A stretch of DNA of 64,000 nt from Flavobacterium praedii (GCF_026810365.1 NZ_CP113948.1:1513001-1577000), one strand, 5' to 3'. Shown: positions 23,802 to 34,116, counted from the stretch's first letter. A program made the numbers and translations. Notes: generated by a model from the sequence alone, not told the origin.

Positions 23802-25466
23802 ATGAGCAAGAATTTACCAGAAAAATACAGACATCCCTATACATTTGACAAAAAATACAAAAAATCAGCGGTTTACTTTTCAATGGAATTTGCAATCGAT
23901 CAATCTCTTAAAATTTATTCTGGAGGGCTAGGTTTTCTAGCAGGATCGCACATGCGCTCTGCATATGATTTAAAACAAAACTTAATCGGAATTGGGATTT
24001 TATGGAAAAAAGGATACTATGACCAATATCGAAAAGAGGATCTCTCCATGGGTTCTCTTTTTAGAGACAAAAGTTATAGTTTTCTGGAAGACACCAACAT
24101 AAAATTCACAATAAAGATAAACAATCACGATGTTTGGATCAAAGCTTTTTTCTTGAAACCAGAAACTTTCGGAACGGTTCCCATGTTTTTCCTATCAACC
24201 GATTTGCCAGAAAATGATTATTTGGCCAAATCAACCACTTTTAGATTGTACGATTCTGATCCAAGTGCAAAAATTGCACAAACCATGGTTTTGGGATTGG
24301 GTGGTGCCAAATTACTCGATGCATTGGATTACGAACCCGATATTTATCATTTAAATGAAGCGCATGCCGTTTCTTGTGTTTTTCATCTATACAACAAATT
24401 CAAAAGTGTTGAAAAAATTAGAGAGAAAATGGTTTTCACCACGCACACTCCGGAAGAAGCTGGTAACGAAAAACATGATATCAATTTATTGAACAGTTTA
24501 AGCTTTTTTGATGGAATTCCACTTGAAAAAGTACGAGAGATAACTGGAATAAAAGACAATACTTTCAATCATACTATGGTTGGATTGAGATTAAGCCACA
24601 AAGCAAATGGAGTCTCCAAATTACATGGAGAAGTATCTCGGGATATGTGGAAAGAAGTACCTGGTGTTTGTTCAATTGACCATATTACCAATGCCCAAAA
24701 CAAGAAATATTGGGTAGACCCTTGGCTTGACAATGCTCACGCTACCAAAGACAGAGAAGCATTAATCGACAGAAAAAAGAGATTGAAAACCAAACTTTTT
24801 GAATTGGTAGCCGATCAAACTGGTAAAATGTTTGATCCTGATATTCTGACCATAGTTTGGGCAAGACGATTTGCCGATTACAAAAGACCTGATTTGATTA
24901 CTCGCGATTATGACAAATTCAAAAATCTAATGAATAACAAAGAAAGACCGGTCCAAATTATTTTTGCAGGAAAACCATACCCAATGGATTATGGTGCTAT
25001 TCATAATTTTGACAATCTTTCGCACATGAGTAAAGACATCAAAAATATGGCCGTACTTACGGGATACGAATTAAAATTATCCCGTCAATTAAAAAAAGGA
25101 TCAGATGTTTGGCTGAACAATCCAAGAGTAACAAGAGAAGCCTCTGGAACTTCTGGAATGACAGCAGCAATGAATGGATCCATAAATTTCTCTACCAATG
25201 ATGGATGGATTCGCGAATTCAAAGAGATGAACAAGACTCAAAATTCTTTTGTATTACCAATTGTCGATCACAATTTACCAATTTACCAACAAGACCAAAT
25301 GGACTTGGATAATTTATATCAAATGCTAGAAAACGAAATTCTACCCTTATATTATGATACTCCAGAAAAATGGTGGACTTTAGTAGAAACCAGCATGAAA
25401 CAAATTGTACCCTATTTTGATTCGGCTAGAATGGTTGATGAATATTACACTAAAATGTACAATTAA
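23802..25466 (+). CDS. Alpha-glucan (glycogen/maltodextrin) phosphorylase, short form
   Basis: A 554-residue GT35 enzyme of the short bacterial class (about 550 residues, unlike the 800-residue GlgP/MalP). Phosphorolysis of alpha-1,4-glucan gives glucose-1-phosphate. Key segments are SMEFAIDQSLKIYSGGLGFL, HLNEAHAVS, TTHTPEEAGNEKHD, VWARRFADYKRPDLITRD and TREASGTSGMTAAMNGSINF near the PLP-binding site. No signal peptide. No glycogen synthase or branching enzyme is adjacent. A hairpin terminator follows. Confidence 0.88.
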   Translation: MSKNLPEKYRHPYTFDKKYKKSAVYFSMEFAIDQSLKIYSGGLGFLAGSHMRSAYDLKQNLIGIGILWKKGYYDQYRKEDLSMGSLFRDKSYSFLEDTNIKFTIKINNHDVWIKAFFLKPETFGTVPMFFLSTDLPENDYLAKSTTFRLYDSDPSAKIAQTMVLGLGGAKLLDALDYEPDIYHLNEAHAVSCVFHLYNKFKSVEKIREKMVFTTHTPEEAGNEKHDINLLNSLSFFDGIPLEKVREITGIKDNTFNHTMVGLRLSHKANGVSKLHGEVSRDMWKEVPGVCSIDHITNAQNKKYWVDPWLDNAHATKDREALIDRKKRLKTKLFELVADQTGKMFDPDILTIVWARRFADYKRPDLITRDYDKFKNLMNNKERPVQIIFAGKPYPMDYGAIHNFDNLSHMSKDIKNMAVLTGYELKLSRQLKKGSDVWLNNPRVTREASGTSGMTAAMNGSINFSTNDGWIREFKEMNKTQNSFVLPIVDHNLPIYQQDQMDLDNLYQMLENEILPLYYDTPEKWWTLVETSMKQIVPYFDSARMVDEYYTKMYN

Positions 25467-25512
25467 AATTCAATGCCAAAATTAAATCAAACATTGACTT
25501 AATAAAAAAAAC

Positions 25513-25550
25513 AAAACCTCGTTATTTACAAAAATACGAGGTTTTTATTT
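25513..25550 (+). terminator. Terminator after glycogen phosphorylase
   Basis: AAAACCTCG (25513-25521) pairs with CGAGGTTTT (25537-25545), followed by a T-rich run. Confidence 0.8.
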
Positions 25551-25671
25551 TTATATAATTTTAAAGAACATTAAATTGCTAAAAATTTAAAAATGACGAT
25601 TAAAATGCAATAATTTCAATCGTTTTCGTAAATTAGCATTTATTACAAAAAAAAAACATCTCTAAATAAGC

Positions 25672-27300
25672 ATGGATTTAAACTTCAACAAAAACGAAGA
25701 TCATAATAAACTATTATTGTCTGAAATGAGACAAAAATTAGCCAAAGTCAAATTGGGTGGTGGCGAAAAACGAATCGAAAAACTTCATGCCGAGGGCAAA
25801 ATGACCGCTCGAGAACGCATAGATTATTTGCTGGATGAAAATGCAAAATCGATCGAAATTGGTGCTTTTGTTGGCAAAAAAATGTATCCAGAACACGGAG
25901 GCTGTCCATCGGGAGGTGTAATTGTAAAAATAGGATACATAAAAGGAAAACAATGCATAGTTGTTGCCAATGATGCTACCGTAAAAGCGGGTGCTTGGTT
26001 TCCTATAACAGCAAAGAAAAACCTTCGAGCTCAGGAAATAGCTATGGAAAACCGTTTGCCAATCATCTATTTAGTCGATAGTGCTGGTGTTTATTTGCCT
26101 TTACAAGATGAAATTTTCCCAGACAAAGAACATTTTGGTCGCATCTTTAGAAACAACGCTCAAATGAGCAGCATGGGAATCACCCAAATTGCTGCTGTTA
26201 TGGGAAGCTGCGTTGCTGGCGGTGCTTATTTACCTATAATGAGCGATGAAGCATTAATCGTAGACAAAACTGGAAGTATTTTCTTGGCAGGAAGTTATTT
26301 GGTCAAAGCAGCCATTGGAGAAAGTATTGACAATGAAACTTTGGGCGGTGCAACAACACATTGCGAAATCTCTGGAGTGACAGACTATAAAGCCAAAGAC
26401 GATAAAGATGCTTTGGACAAAATAAAAAATATTGTTGATAAAATCGGTGATTTTGACAAAGCAGGATACAATCGAATAAAATCTGAAAAACCAGCTTTGG
26501 ACGAAAAAGAAATCTACGGAATTTTGCCAAAAGCCAGAAACGAACAATATGACATGATGGAAATCATCAATCGATTGGTCGATAATTCCGAGTTTGAAGC
26601 GTACAAAGAAGGATATGGTCAATCATTGATTACCGGTTATGCCAGAATTGACGGTTGGGCAGTAGGAATTGTGGCGAATCAAAGGAAAGTAGTAAAGACT
26701 ACCAAAGGCGAAATGCAGTTTGGAGGAGTTATCTATTCGGATTCTGCAGACAAAGCGACTCGTTTTATAGCTAATTGTAACCAAAAGAAAATACCATTGG
26801 TTTTTGTACAAGATGTCACTGGTTTTATGGTAGGTTCCAAATCCGAACATGGTGGCATAATAAAAGACGGCGCCAAGATGGTAAATGCCGTATCCAATTC
26901 GGTAGTACCAAAATTCACCGTCATTGTTGGAAACTCTTATGGAGCAGGAAACTATGCGATGTGTGGAAAAGCATTTGACCCACGATTGATATTTGCATGG
27001 CCAAGTGCTGAATTGGCTGTAATGGGAGGAACACAAGCTGCAAAAGTATTGGCGCAAATTGAAGCTTCATCCTTAAAAGGGAAAGGAGAAATTGTGGACG
27101 AAGCCAAAGAAGCCGAATTGTTTGCCAAAATTAAAGCCCGTTACGATGAGCAAGTTTCTCCTTATTATGCAGCTGCCCGTTTGTGGACAGATGCCATAAT
27201 TGATCCATTAGAAACTAGAACTTGGATTTCTATGGGTATAGAGGCGGCTAACCACTCTCCTATCGAAAAGAAATTTAATTTGGGTGTGATTCAAGTATAA
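25672..27300 (+). CDS. Acyl-CoA carboxylase beta subunit (methylcrotonyl-CoA carboxylase type)
   Basis: A 542-residue carboxyltransferase. The N-terminal half has KMTARERIDYLLDE, VVANDATVKAGAWFPITAKK, LVDSAGVYLPLQDEIFPDKE, GRIF and an AGGAYLPIMSDE loop; the C-terminal half has VQDVTGFMVGSKSEHGGIIK and GNSYGAGNYAMCGKAFDPR, the two oxyanion-hole regions. The pattern is closest to MccB-type subunits of leucine degradation rather than propionyl-CoA carboxylase. It transfers carboxyl from biotin to an acyl-CoA in the cytoplasm. The biotin subunit is not in the window, so the substrate remains uncertain. Confidence 0.85.
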   Translation: MDLNFNKNEDHNKLLLSEMRQKLAKVKLGGGEKRIEKLHAEGKMTARERIDYLLDENAKSIEIGAFVGKKMYPEHGGCPSGGVIVKIGYIKGKQCIVVANDATVKAGAWFPITAKKNLRAQEIAMENRLPIIYLVDSAGVYLPLQDEIFPDKEHFGRIFRNNAQMSSMGITQIAAVMGSCVAGGAYLPIMSDEALIVDKTGSIFLAGSYLVKAAIGESIDNETLGGATTHCEISGVTDYKAKDDKDALDKIKNIVDKIGDFDKAGYNRIKSEKPALDEKEIYGILPKARNEQYDMMEIINRLVDNSEFEAYKEGYGQSLITGYARIDGWAVGIVANQRKVVKTTKGEMQFGGVIYSDSADKATRFIANCNQKKIPLVFVQDVTGFMVGSKSEHGGIIKDGAKMVNAVSNSVVPKFTVIVGNSYGAGNYAMCGKAFDPRLIFAWPSAELAVMGGTQAAKVLAQIEASSLKGKGEIVDEAKEAELFAKIKARYDEQVSPYYAAARLWTDAIIDPLETRTWISMGIEAANHSPIEKKFNLGVIQV

Positions 27301-27730
27301 ATCACCTTACATTAAACCAAAAAATACATTATACTATTTCCTAATTTTTAATGAGTTGAATAGGAATTTTCAATTAAGTAATACTATTGCATTTTGGTTT
27401 TAAAAAATGTATTTAAGCCCCATTTTAAACAAAAAAAAATCAATTGAATTCAGATACAATAGATTTAAAATATCAATTCTAGTTTAGCAATGAATTCGTA
27501 AAATCATATCTATTATCTTTTAGATTTTTTCGCATTAGAAATTAAAATATATTTTCTGTCAAATGCAACAAATTAGACAGTTTAAAAGATCGCTAGGCAG
27601 TTTAAAATTAAACCAATAATCCTATGTTTATATAAAAAAAATGACTAAATTGTAATAGATATTACCTACTGGCCCCAAAGTACTTTTTTTTCGGTTTTAT
27701 TAAACAAAACTTCAAAAAGACCCAGTAAAG
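27301..27730. other. Gene-free AT-rich stretch
   Basis: No coding frame, hairpin terminator or repeat recognised in these 430 bases. It presumably holds the promoter of the gene at 27731. Confidence 0.5.
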
Positions 27731-28369
27731 ATGGAAGCAAAAAGAAATCTATTCTATCTTATATATGTAATGTTTTTTATTACTCATTTGATGTTGGCAC
27801 AAAATGAAGCCAAAAAATATTTTTCATCAAAAGACTACCAAAAAATATATTTTCAGACCGGAATTAATCTATCAATACCGGCTCATGACGATTTAATGCG
27901 TACCCATTTATTTGCTATTGGAATTAATATAAGAATAGCAAAAATAATTTCAGATAAATTAGAAATTGGTGTTCGAATGGATTACGACTACAGATTTTCT
28001 AGAAAAAATATTCCTGATTCAATACCACTATTTAAAGCTGCTCACCGTAATTTTAGTATTGCCAGTTTTAAACCAAACTTACAATTAAATTTGAAAAAAA
28101 ATTGGTATTGGGGTTTAGAAACAGGAATAGGATTTGTATTTTCAGATGAAGATAACAAAACAGGTTTTGGATTTGTTGAAGAATACGATGGAAATACCCG
28201 AATTGGATCTTGTTCTGCACTATATATTGGTAAACATATTTCATTAGACACAAAAATCAACAAACTTGATTTGTCTCTAAATTGGTCTAATTTTTTTACT
28301 GAAAAACATGCTGAAAATTTTGCCTGCATAAAATTAAATTACAGTTTCGATAAAATAAATAATCATTAA
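27731..28369 (+). CDS. Hypothetical outer-membrane beta-barrel-like protein
   Basis: A 212-residue protein with a signal peptide (MEAKRNLFYLIYVMFFITHL, cleavage after MLAQ). The mature part alternates hydrophobic/polar strands (IYFQTGINLSIPAHDDL, LEIGVRMDYDYRFSR, WYWGLETGIGFVFSDED, LDLSLNWSNFF) and ends with an aromatic-rich strand before a short polar tail. This resembles small Bacteroidota outer-membrane barrel proteins of unknown role. I do not recognise a specific family. It is transcribed alone, 430 bases after the carboxylase gene. Confidence 0.6.
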   Translation: MEAKRNLFYLIYVMFFITHLMLAQNEAKKYFSSKDYQKIYFQTGINLSIPAHDDLMRTHLFAIGINIRIAKIISDKLEIGVRMDYDYRFSRKNIPDSIPLFKAAHRNFSIASFKPNLQLNLKKNWYWGLETGIGFVFSDEDNKTGFGFVEEYDGNTRIGSCSALYIGKHISLDTKINKLDLSLNWSNFFTEKHAENFACIKLNYSFDKINNH

Positions 28370-28550
28370 AATTCAATTATGATAAAACAAAAAAAGATAG
28401 TAGAGATTTATAAAATCTCATTTATTATTACAAAAAAATAACAATCAATTCATAGGAAAATCTTATTGTAAAATAAAATTAATACTTGTTTTAAAAACAT
28501 ATATCATTAATTATTAACAACTTAGTACTTAAATTTCTAACTTATATATT

Positions 28551-28982
28551 ATGAACAGCGTAAAACATTTAAATAAATGGGCCAATGCGCACACTTATTT
28601 ACCAGTTGATTTATTTCGGATGGCTTTGGGTGTTTTCTTATTTATTAAAGGAATTATTTTCATCACAAACATCCAGTATTTAGTTGATTTAATATCGCCA
28701 ATTGACAATATTAACAAAGGGGTCTTTGGATGGTTTATCATTCATTATATTGCTTCAGCACATTTTCTTGGAGGAATATTAATTTTCTTTGGATTACTTA
28801 CACGTTGGGCAATAATAGTACAATTGCCAATTCTTATTGGCGCAGTAGTGATAAATTTTATGGGAGACATGCACCATCAAAACTTACTTTTAGCCATTCT
28901 TACTCTTTGTGTATGTATTCTTTTCTTAATTTATGGTAGTGGTAAAAATTCGGCAGATTATTTTTTTAAAATGGAACAGTAG
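28551..28982 (+). CDS. DoxX-like membrane protein
   Basis: A 143-residue protein with four transmembrane helices, the usual DoxX layout: FRMALGVFLFIKGIIFITN, then a YIASAHFLGGILIFFGLLTR helix with conserved HFxGG, VQLPILIGAVVINF, and a last helix LLLAILTLCVCILFLIYGSG. DoxX-family proteins are linked in other bacteria to quinone or thiosulfate oxidation and redox stress, but most are uncharacterised. Monocistronic, with a terminator at 29033. Confidence 0.8.
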   Translation: MNSVKHLNKWANAHTYLPVDLFRMALGVFLFIKGIIFITNIQYLVDLISPIDNINKGVFGWFIIHYIASAHFLGGILIFFGLLTRWAIIVQLPILIGAVVINFMGDMHHQNLLLAILTLCVCILFLIYGSGKNSADYFFKMEQ

Positions 28983-29032
28983 ATCCTACTGAAAACTATT
29001 AAATAAAAAAACTTCAAATGGTTGAAACCAAT

Positions 29033-29064
29033 AAAAAAGAGAGGACAAATCCTCTCTTTTTTAT
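29033..29064. terminator. Shared terminator between DoxX-like gene and menE
   Basis: AAAAAAGAGAGG (29033-29044) pairs with CCTCTCTTTTTT (29051-29062) across a 6-base loop between converging genes. Confidence 0.85.
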
Positions 29065-29089
29065 ATCATAGAACATTAAAATACTATTT

Positions 29090-30139
29090 TTATGCTACCA
29101 ATTCTTTGCTTTCTGTTCTCATTATTTTCCCAGTTGCAGTTTCTTTAAACTTAGGAATAAATACGATATCCTTTGGTTTTTCATATCTGTCTAAAACATC
29201 AAAAATAGAATTATCAATATTTATAGGTTCTCCCTCTACAAATAGCACAACTTTTTCACCTAAATTTTCATCTTGCAATCCATCAACAAAATAGCGTCTT
29301 GGAATCAATGTAGACAATTTACTTTCTACTTGTTCGGGCATGATTTTTATACCTCCACTATTGATTACATTATCATAACGTCCTAACCAAATAAATTGAG
29401 TATCAGAAATAAGTTTAACAATATCATTAGTAACGATTTTTTCATTTCCAATATTTTTAGCCAAAATTTCTAAACATTGATTTTCATTTTTAGAGACCGT
29501 AACATTAGGCAATGTTGTAAAAGCCTCTTGACCCACTTTTTTTGCAGCAATATGAGTTATTGTTTCTGTCATACCATAAGTTTCATAAATCTCTATTGGT
29601 AATTTCACCAATTCTTGTTCTAATGACTTATGAATTTTAACTCCACCAATAATTACTTTTTTGATATTCGTTAATTTATTTATTGAATTTTTTGCTTGAA
29701 GTGGCACCATAGCTGCAAAATCATACTTTTCATCATTATTTTCTAATGGATAAGAACTTGGTGCTACAAAATCCATATCCAACCCTAAAATAAAAGAGCG
29801 CACAAACATCATTTTTCCAGCTATAAAATTTACAGGTAAGCAATGTAATACCCTGTCTCCTGGCTGTAAACCAAAAAAATCACCTGTAGAAATAGCTGAT
29901 TGCACCATGGCATTTTTTTCTATTCTTATTGTTTTTGCATCTCCAGTTGTCCCAGAAGTATACATATCGATATATGACTTGTCATCAAACCAATCTAAAA
30001 GAAAATCTCCAACAGCTTGTTCAAAATCTTCACCTTCTTTAATAAAACTATAAGCAACTCTGCATAAATCTTCTTTTGTCAAATGATACCCATTTAATTT
30101 AAATTGGTTGTGTACATTTTTGTATGTTACTGTATTCAT
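29090..30139 (-). CDS. menE: o-Succinylbenzoate-CoA ligase (AMP-binding enzyme)
   Basis: A 349-residue adenylate-forming enzyme, shorter than typical acyl-CoA synthetases (about 500) but normal for Bacteroidota MenE. The P-loop-like motif is YTSGTTGDAKTIRIEK, followed by DRVLHCLPVNFIAGKMMFVR, the IYETYGMTETITHIAAKK core motif and the hinge WLGRYDNVINSGGIKI with EQVE. The C-terminal catalytic Lys lies in the KETATGKIMRTE segment. It activates o-succinylbenzoate in menaquinone synthesis; HemG in this window also depends on menaquinone. The CPBP protease gene lies 40 bases upstream on the same strand. Confidence 0.85.
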   Translation of the reverse strand: MNTVTYKNVHNQFKLNGYHLTKEDLCRVAYSFIKEGEDFEQAVGDFLLDWFDDKSYIDMYTSGTTGDAKTIRIEKNAMVQSAISTGDFFGLQPGDRVLHCLPVNFIAGKMMFVRSFILGLDMDFVAPSSYPLENNDEKYDFAAMVPLQAKNSINKLTNIKKVIIGGVKIHKSLEQELVKLPIEIYETYGMTETITHIAAKKVGQEAFTTLPNVTVSKNENQCLEILAKNIGNEKIVTNDIVKLISDTQFIWLGRYDNVINSGGIKIMPEQVESKLSTLIPRRYFVDGLQDENLGEKVVLFVEGEPINIDNSIFDVLDRYEKPKDIVFIPKFKETATGKIMRTESKELVA

Positions 30140-30179
30140 GATAATTATATTAATTGTTTTTAGATTATTATTTTCTTAA

Positions 30180-31094
30180 CTATACTATGGATCCCGTTAA
30201 TTTTCCTTTCCAATCCGACCATCTGTATTTTAACCCAAATATAATTAAAAGTAAAGGATAAACAACAATTACAGGAAAGATAATATCAAATCCTGCTTCA
30301 GGTTTGGACACATCTTTTAGAATAGAATAAGTTTGAAAAGCTGACCAGTCCGATGTAACTAACAATGCGCCGATTAAATTATTAGCTGCATGAAACCCCA
30401 ATGCTAATTCCATTCCTTCATCCATCAAAGTAAGAATTCCAAGAAAAAAACCAGTACCTATATAGTATATCATAATAACATTTCCCATTTTTAAAACTTC
30501 AGGATTGGATAGATGCATTAATCCAAAAATAATGGAAGTCATCAATAAAGGAAACCATTTATTCATGGATAAATTTGCAAAACCCTGCATTAAATATCCT
30601 CTAAAAACTAATTCTTCAACACTAGTTTGTATGGGAATTAATAATGTAGCCACAACAACCAAAATCAAAAAGGGAAAGAGTTGAAAATTAATCTTAAAAT
30701 CTACTGGAAACAAATAATAAGAAACGATTGTAGAAATTAAAGTAATTAATGTCCAAACCCCAAAAGAGAAAAATACTCTTTTCCAATCGATTTTATATCT
30801 AGAGGTAACTATCGAAAGGAGTGATTGATGATGTAAAAAACGAACAACAAAATAAATTCCGATTAAAGCAAAAACAAACGAAATAAGCAATAAGAATAAA
30901 TTCAAATTAGGTTCGAAAAAATGAAATAGTTCTTCATCATTTTTAGGATATACTTTCCCTTTAAACATCGTTTGGTATAATAACGCTAAAAACATGGGGA
31001 TTTGCCCTATTAAAGAAGCAATAATTATAATAATGGATCCTAATAGATACTTCCCAAATTTGTTGTTTTTATCAATCCCCTGTTCTATAAACAT
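30180..31094 (-). CDS. CPBP-family intramembrane metalloprotease
   Basis: A 304-residue protein with about eight transmembrane helices. The CPBP/ABI motif 1 is TSVEELVFRGYLMQGFANLS with the EExxxR signature. Motif 2 is SIIFGLMHLSNPE, with the FxxxH histidine, and an asparagine follows in AANNLIGALL. These residues form the active site of CAAX-type intramembrane proteases such as Rce1. Substrates in Bacteroidota are unknown. It is 40 bases upstream of menE and probably in one transcript with it. Confidence 0.85.
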   Translation of the reverse strand: MFIEQGIDKNNKFGKYLLGSIIIIIASLIGQIPMFLALLYQTMFKGKVYPKNDEELFHFFEPNLNLFLLLISFVFALIGIYFVVRFLHHQSLLSIVTSRYKIDWKRVFFSFGVWTLITLISTIVSYYLFPVDFKINFQLFPFLILVVVATLLIPIQTSVEELVFRGYLMQGFANLSMNKWFPLLMTSIIFGLMHLSNPEVLKMGNVIMIYYIGTGFFLGILTLMDEGMELALGFHAANNLIGALLVTSDWSAFQTYSILKDVSKPEAGFDIIFPVIVVYPLLLIIFGLKYRWSDWKGKLTGSIV

Positions 31095-31118
31095 TTAATA
31101 TTTTTTCAATAATTATTC

Positions 31119-31147
31119 TTGCTTTCTTTTTGCAAATGGTATTTTTG
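31119..31147 (+). promoter_or_regulatory. Likely promoter of the arsC-like gene
   Basis: TTG (31119-31121), 18 bases, TATTTTTG (31140-31147), matching the Bacteroidota consensus with one base less spacing. The ATG at 31199 leaves a leader of about 45 bases. Confidence 0.55.
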
Positions 31148-31198
31148 TTGGCGCTAAAATAGTGTAATATTTCAGTTCAAACTAATTCCAATATTAAA

Positions 31199-31540
31199 AT
31201 GATACAAGTTTACCATAATCAACGTTGCGGAAAATCAAGAAATTGCTTGCTTTTTTTAAAAGATTCAAACACTCCATTTGAAATCATCAACTATCTAGAA
31301 ACCCCACCTAATGCTGAAAAATTAAAAGAAATACTTCAAAAATTGAATTTTTCTGCTATTGAATTAGTCCGTCAAAAAGAAAAAATTTGGATCGAAAAGT
31401 ACAAAGGAAAAATTTTAACTGAAGATGAAATCATTCAAGCCATGATAGAAAACCCAATTCTTATCGAAAGACCCATTTTAATCAAAGAAGACAAAGCAAT
31501 CATAGGCCGTGATTTGGAAAAAGTTAATTCGTTTTTATAA
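31199..31540 (+). CDS. ArsC/Spx-family arsenate-reductase-like protein
   Basis: A 113-residue protein with the thioredoxin-like ArsC fold. It begins MIQVYHNQRCGKSRNCLLFL with Cys10 in the CGKSRN motif matching ArsC CGTSRN, and ends with ENPILIERPILIKEDKAIIG, the conserved RP segment, and GRDLEKV. Such glutaredoxin-dependent enzymes reduce arsenate, but many paralogues (YfgD/Spx type) have other or unknown roles. It is not linked to the arsR operon at 19192-22495, which lies 9 kb away and is on the other strand. Confidence 0.8.
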   Translation: MIQVYHNQRCGKSRNCLLFLKDSNTPFEIINYLETPPNAEKLKEILQKLNFSAIELVRQKEKIWIEKYKGKILTEDEIIQAMIENPILIERPILIKEDKAIIGRDLEKVNSFL

Positions 31541-31620
31541 ACATTAACAAAAGATTAAGATTCTAACTTTAAACTATTTTTCTTTTCCATCATCTTATTT
31601 GGAAATCTTACTCAATACTA

Positions 31621-34116
31621 ATGAAAAAAATTAAACTTACTGCACTGCTTTTATTTCTATTTATTGGACTTTCAAACTTTGCACAACAAGGACCACCAGC
31701 CATTAACAAAATTAAAGTAACTGGAAAAATTGTTGACAAAAAAAGCAATCAACCACTTGAATACGCTACCATTACATTAAAAAACATCAAAAATCCAAAG
31801 GCCTTAACTGGAGGAATAACAAACAGCAAAGGTGAATTTGAAGCTGATGTTATCCCTGGAATTTACGACATTACAATTGAATTCATTTCATTTAAGCATG
31901 TCGATATAAAAGGGAAAAATATTACCGAAAAAACTTCATTAGGAACCCTAGCACTTGAAGATGATGCTTCACAATTAAACGAAGTTGTTGTTCGTGCCGA
32001 AAAATCATCAGTAGAAATTAAGCTGGACAAGAAAGTCTATAACGTTGGTCAAGATATGATGGTAAGAGGCGGAACTGTGAGTGATGTTTTAGACAATGTT
32101 CCTTCTGTTTCAGTTGATACCGAAGGAAACGTTAGTTTAAGAGGAAGTGATAATATCCGAATTTTAATTGATGGAAGACCCTCTTATGCAGTCAACATTG
32201 CTGAAGCGTTAAAACAACTTCCTGCAGATGCCATTGATAAAGTAGAAGTTATCACCAATCCATCTGCACGATATGATGCAGAAGGTGGTTCAGGAATAAT
32301 CAATATCATCCTTAAAAAAGGTAAAAATCAAGGCTTCAACGGAACTATCATAGCTTCAACTGGTATTCCAGAAACGTATGGTTTAAGTGCCAATGTGAAT
32401 TACAAAACAGAAAAATTAAACTACTTCACTACTGCAGGTTATAATCATAGAACAAACGAAGGTGGAGGTAAAACCAATTCAGAATATTTTAATAATGACG
32501 GTACCATTAAAAACTTCTTAAATGAAGATCGCAACACAAAGAGAACCAGAGATGGTTTTAATGGAAGAGCCGGTATTGAATGGACAATTGCGCCAAATAT
32601 GTATTGGACAAATGCCATCAATTATGAAAAGAATACGGGTGAAGACAATGATTTAATTAACTACAACAATTATGATGCGGCTCATAATTTTACAGGTACA
32701 ACTTACCGTTTAAATAATGGAGATACCGGTAGCGAAAACACCTCATTTACTTCAAACTTAATTAAAAATTTCAACGACAAAGGGCACAAACTTACCATTG
32801 ATGCTTCTATTTCAAGAAATACGGATGATAGCCAAAGTATTATTACAGATTCTAACAATTATAATAATACTTTAAATAATCAAATTCAAAAACAAGCACA
32901 GTTACAGGCAGATTACGTTCTTCCATTAGGTGAAGGAAGTCAGTTTGAGGCTGGATACAAAGGAAGTTTTGGAGATTTAAACAACGAATATTATGTTCTT
33001 GACGATCAAGGAATCAAAATCAATAACTTGTCTAATACTTTAGAATACAAAGAAAATATCAATTCACTTTATACCCAATATGGTTTCAAGAAAAATAAAT
33101 TCTCTTATTTATTTGGTTTACGTTGGGAAGACACCAATGTTCAAGTAAATTTATTGGATACCAACGATTTCAACACTAAAAAATACAACAACTTTTTTCC
33201 GAGTGCTTTTATTAGTTATGAAGTTTCAGATCAAAGCAACATTACTACAAGCTACAGTAAACGTTTGACAAGACCAAGAGGTCGTTTCATGAATCCAGCT
33301 GTAAACTATTCAAGTATCGTGAATATTTTTCAAGGAAACCCAGACCTAGACCCTTCCCTAACAGACAAATTTGATTTTGGTTTTATCAAGCGTTGGAAAA
33401 AAATAACATTCAACACTTCTGCTTATTTTGAAAGCACAAAAGATGTTTTCAGCTTTGTACGATCTCCTACAGGTGACATTGTAACGCCTGATGGTAAAGT
33501 AGTAACGCCTATGCCTGGCGAAGTAATTGAAGGTATTCCTGTTATAAAAAGCAAACCAATTAACTTAGGAAAAGAGCAAAAATATGGTTTTGAGTTTACA
33601 TTAAATTACAACCCTTTTAAAATATGGAGAATAAATAGTAATTTTAATTTGTATAATGTAAAAACAACAGGAGAACACAGTTACACGGATACAAAAGGAA
33701 ATTTGATAATACAAAATCTAGACAATCAAGCCAATACTTGGTCTGCAAGAGTTAGTTCAAAATTAACATTACCTTACAAAATCGACTGGCAATTGAATGC
33801 TAATTACAATGCCGAACAAAAAACGGCACAAGGAAAAAGTTTAGATCAGTTTAGTATGAACACCGCTTTTAGCAAAGATTTACTAAAGGATAAAGCAACA
33901 TTAGCTTTTAATATCAGTGATATTTTCAATACTAGAAAAATGAGGTCATACACCTATCTTGATAATCAATCTTCGTATGGTGAAATGCAATTTCGTAAAC
34001 GTCAATTCAATTTATCATTCACTTACCGTTTTAACAAATCGAAAAGTGAAAAAGAAAAGAATGCGCAACCTAAAAATGAAGGTGGTGGAGATGGTGGATC
34101 AGATTTCCCAGGATAA
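31621..34116 (+). CDS. TonB-dependent receptor, CarboxypepD_reg plus beta-barrel type
   Basis: An 831-residue outer membrane protein. Signal peptide MKKIKLTALLLFLFIGLSNF then AQQ. Residues ~35-115 form a CarboxypepD_reg-like beta-sandwich (KVTGKIVDKKSNQPLEYATI), ~125-235 a plug domain (VSDVLDNVPSVSVDTEGNVS, LRGSDNIRILIDGRPSY, IEVIT-like edge), and the rest an OMP_b-brl_3-type barrel ending in FNLSFTYRFNKSK. A Gly/Asp-rich tail follows the last barrel strand, so the usual C-terminal aromatic is internal. There is no SusD partner, so it is not a classic polysaccharide locus. The ligand is unknown. Confidence 0.88.
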   Translation: MKKIKLTALLLFLFIGLSNFAQQGPPAINKIKVTGKIVDKKSNQPLEYATITLKNIKNPKALTGGITNSKGEFEADVIPGIYDITIEFISFKHVDIKGKNITEKTSLGTLALEDDASQLNEVVVRAEKSSVEIKLDKKVYNVGQDMMVRGGTVSDVLDNVPSVSVDTEGNVSLRGSDNIRILIDGRPSYAVNIAEALKQLPADAIDKVEVITNPSARYDAEGGSGIINIILKKGKNQGFNGTIIASTGIPETYGLSANVNYKTEKLNYFTTAGYNHRTNEGGGKTNSEYFNNDGTIKNFLNEDRNTKRTRDGFNGRAGIEWTIAPNMYWTNAINYEKNTGEDNDLINYNNYDAAHNFTGTTYRLNNGDTGSENTSFTSNLIKNFNDKGHKLTIDASISRNTDDSQSIITDSNNYNNTLNNQIQKQAQLQADYVLPLGEGSQFEAGYKGSFGDLNNEYYVLDDQGIKINNLSNTLEYKENINSLYTQYGFKKNKFSYLFGLRWEDTNVQVNLLDTNDFNTKKYNNFFPSAFISYEVSDQSNITTSYSKRLTRPRGRFMNPAVNYSSIVNIFQGNPDLDPSLTDKFDFGFIKRWKKITFNTSAYFESTKDVFSFVRSPTGDIVTPDGKVVTPMPGEVIEGIPVIKSKPINLGKEQKYGFEFTLNYNPFKIWRINSNFNLYNVKTTGEHSYTDTKGNLIIQNLDNQANTWSARVSSKLTLPYKIDWQLNANYNAEQKTAQGKSLDQFSMNTAFSKDLLKDKATLAFNISDIFNTRKMRSYTYLDNQSSYGEMQFRKRQFNLSFTYRFNKSKSEKEKNAQPKNEGGGDGGSDFPG

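Noticed and set aside
25672..27057. Long minus-strand frames under the carboxylase gene
   Set aside because: They are shadows of a strongly conserved plus-strand gene and are rich in unlikely residues.
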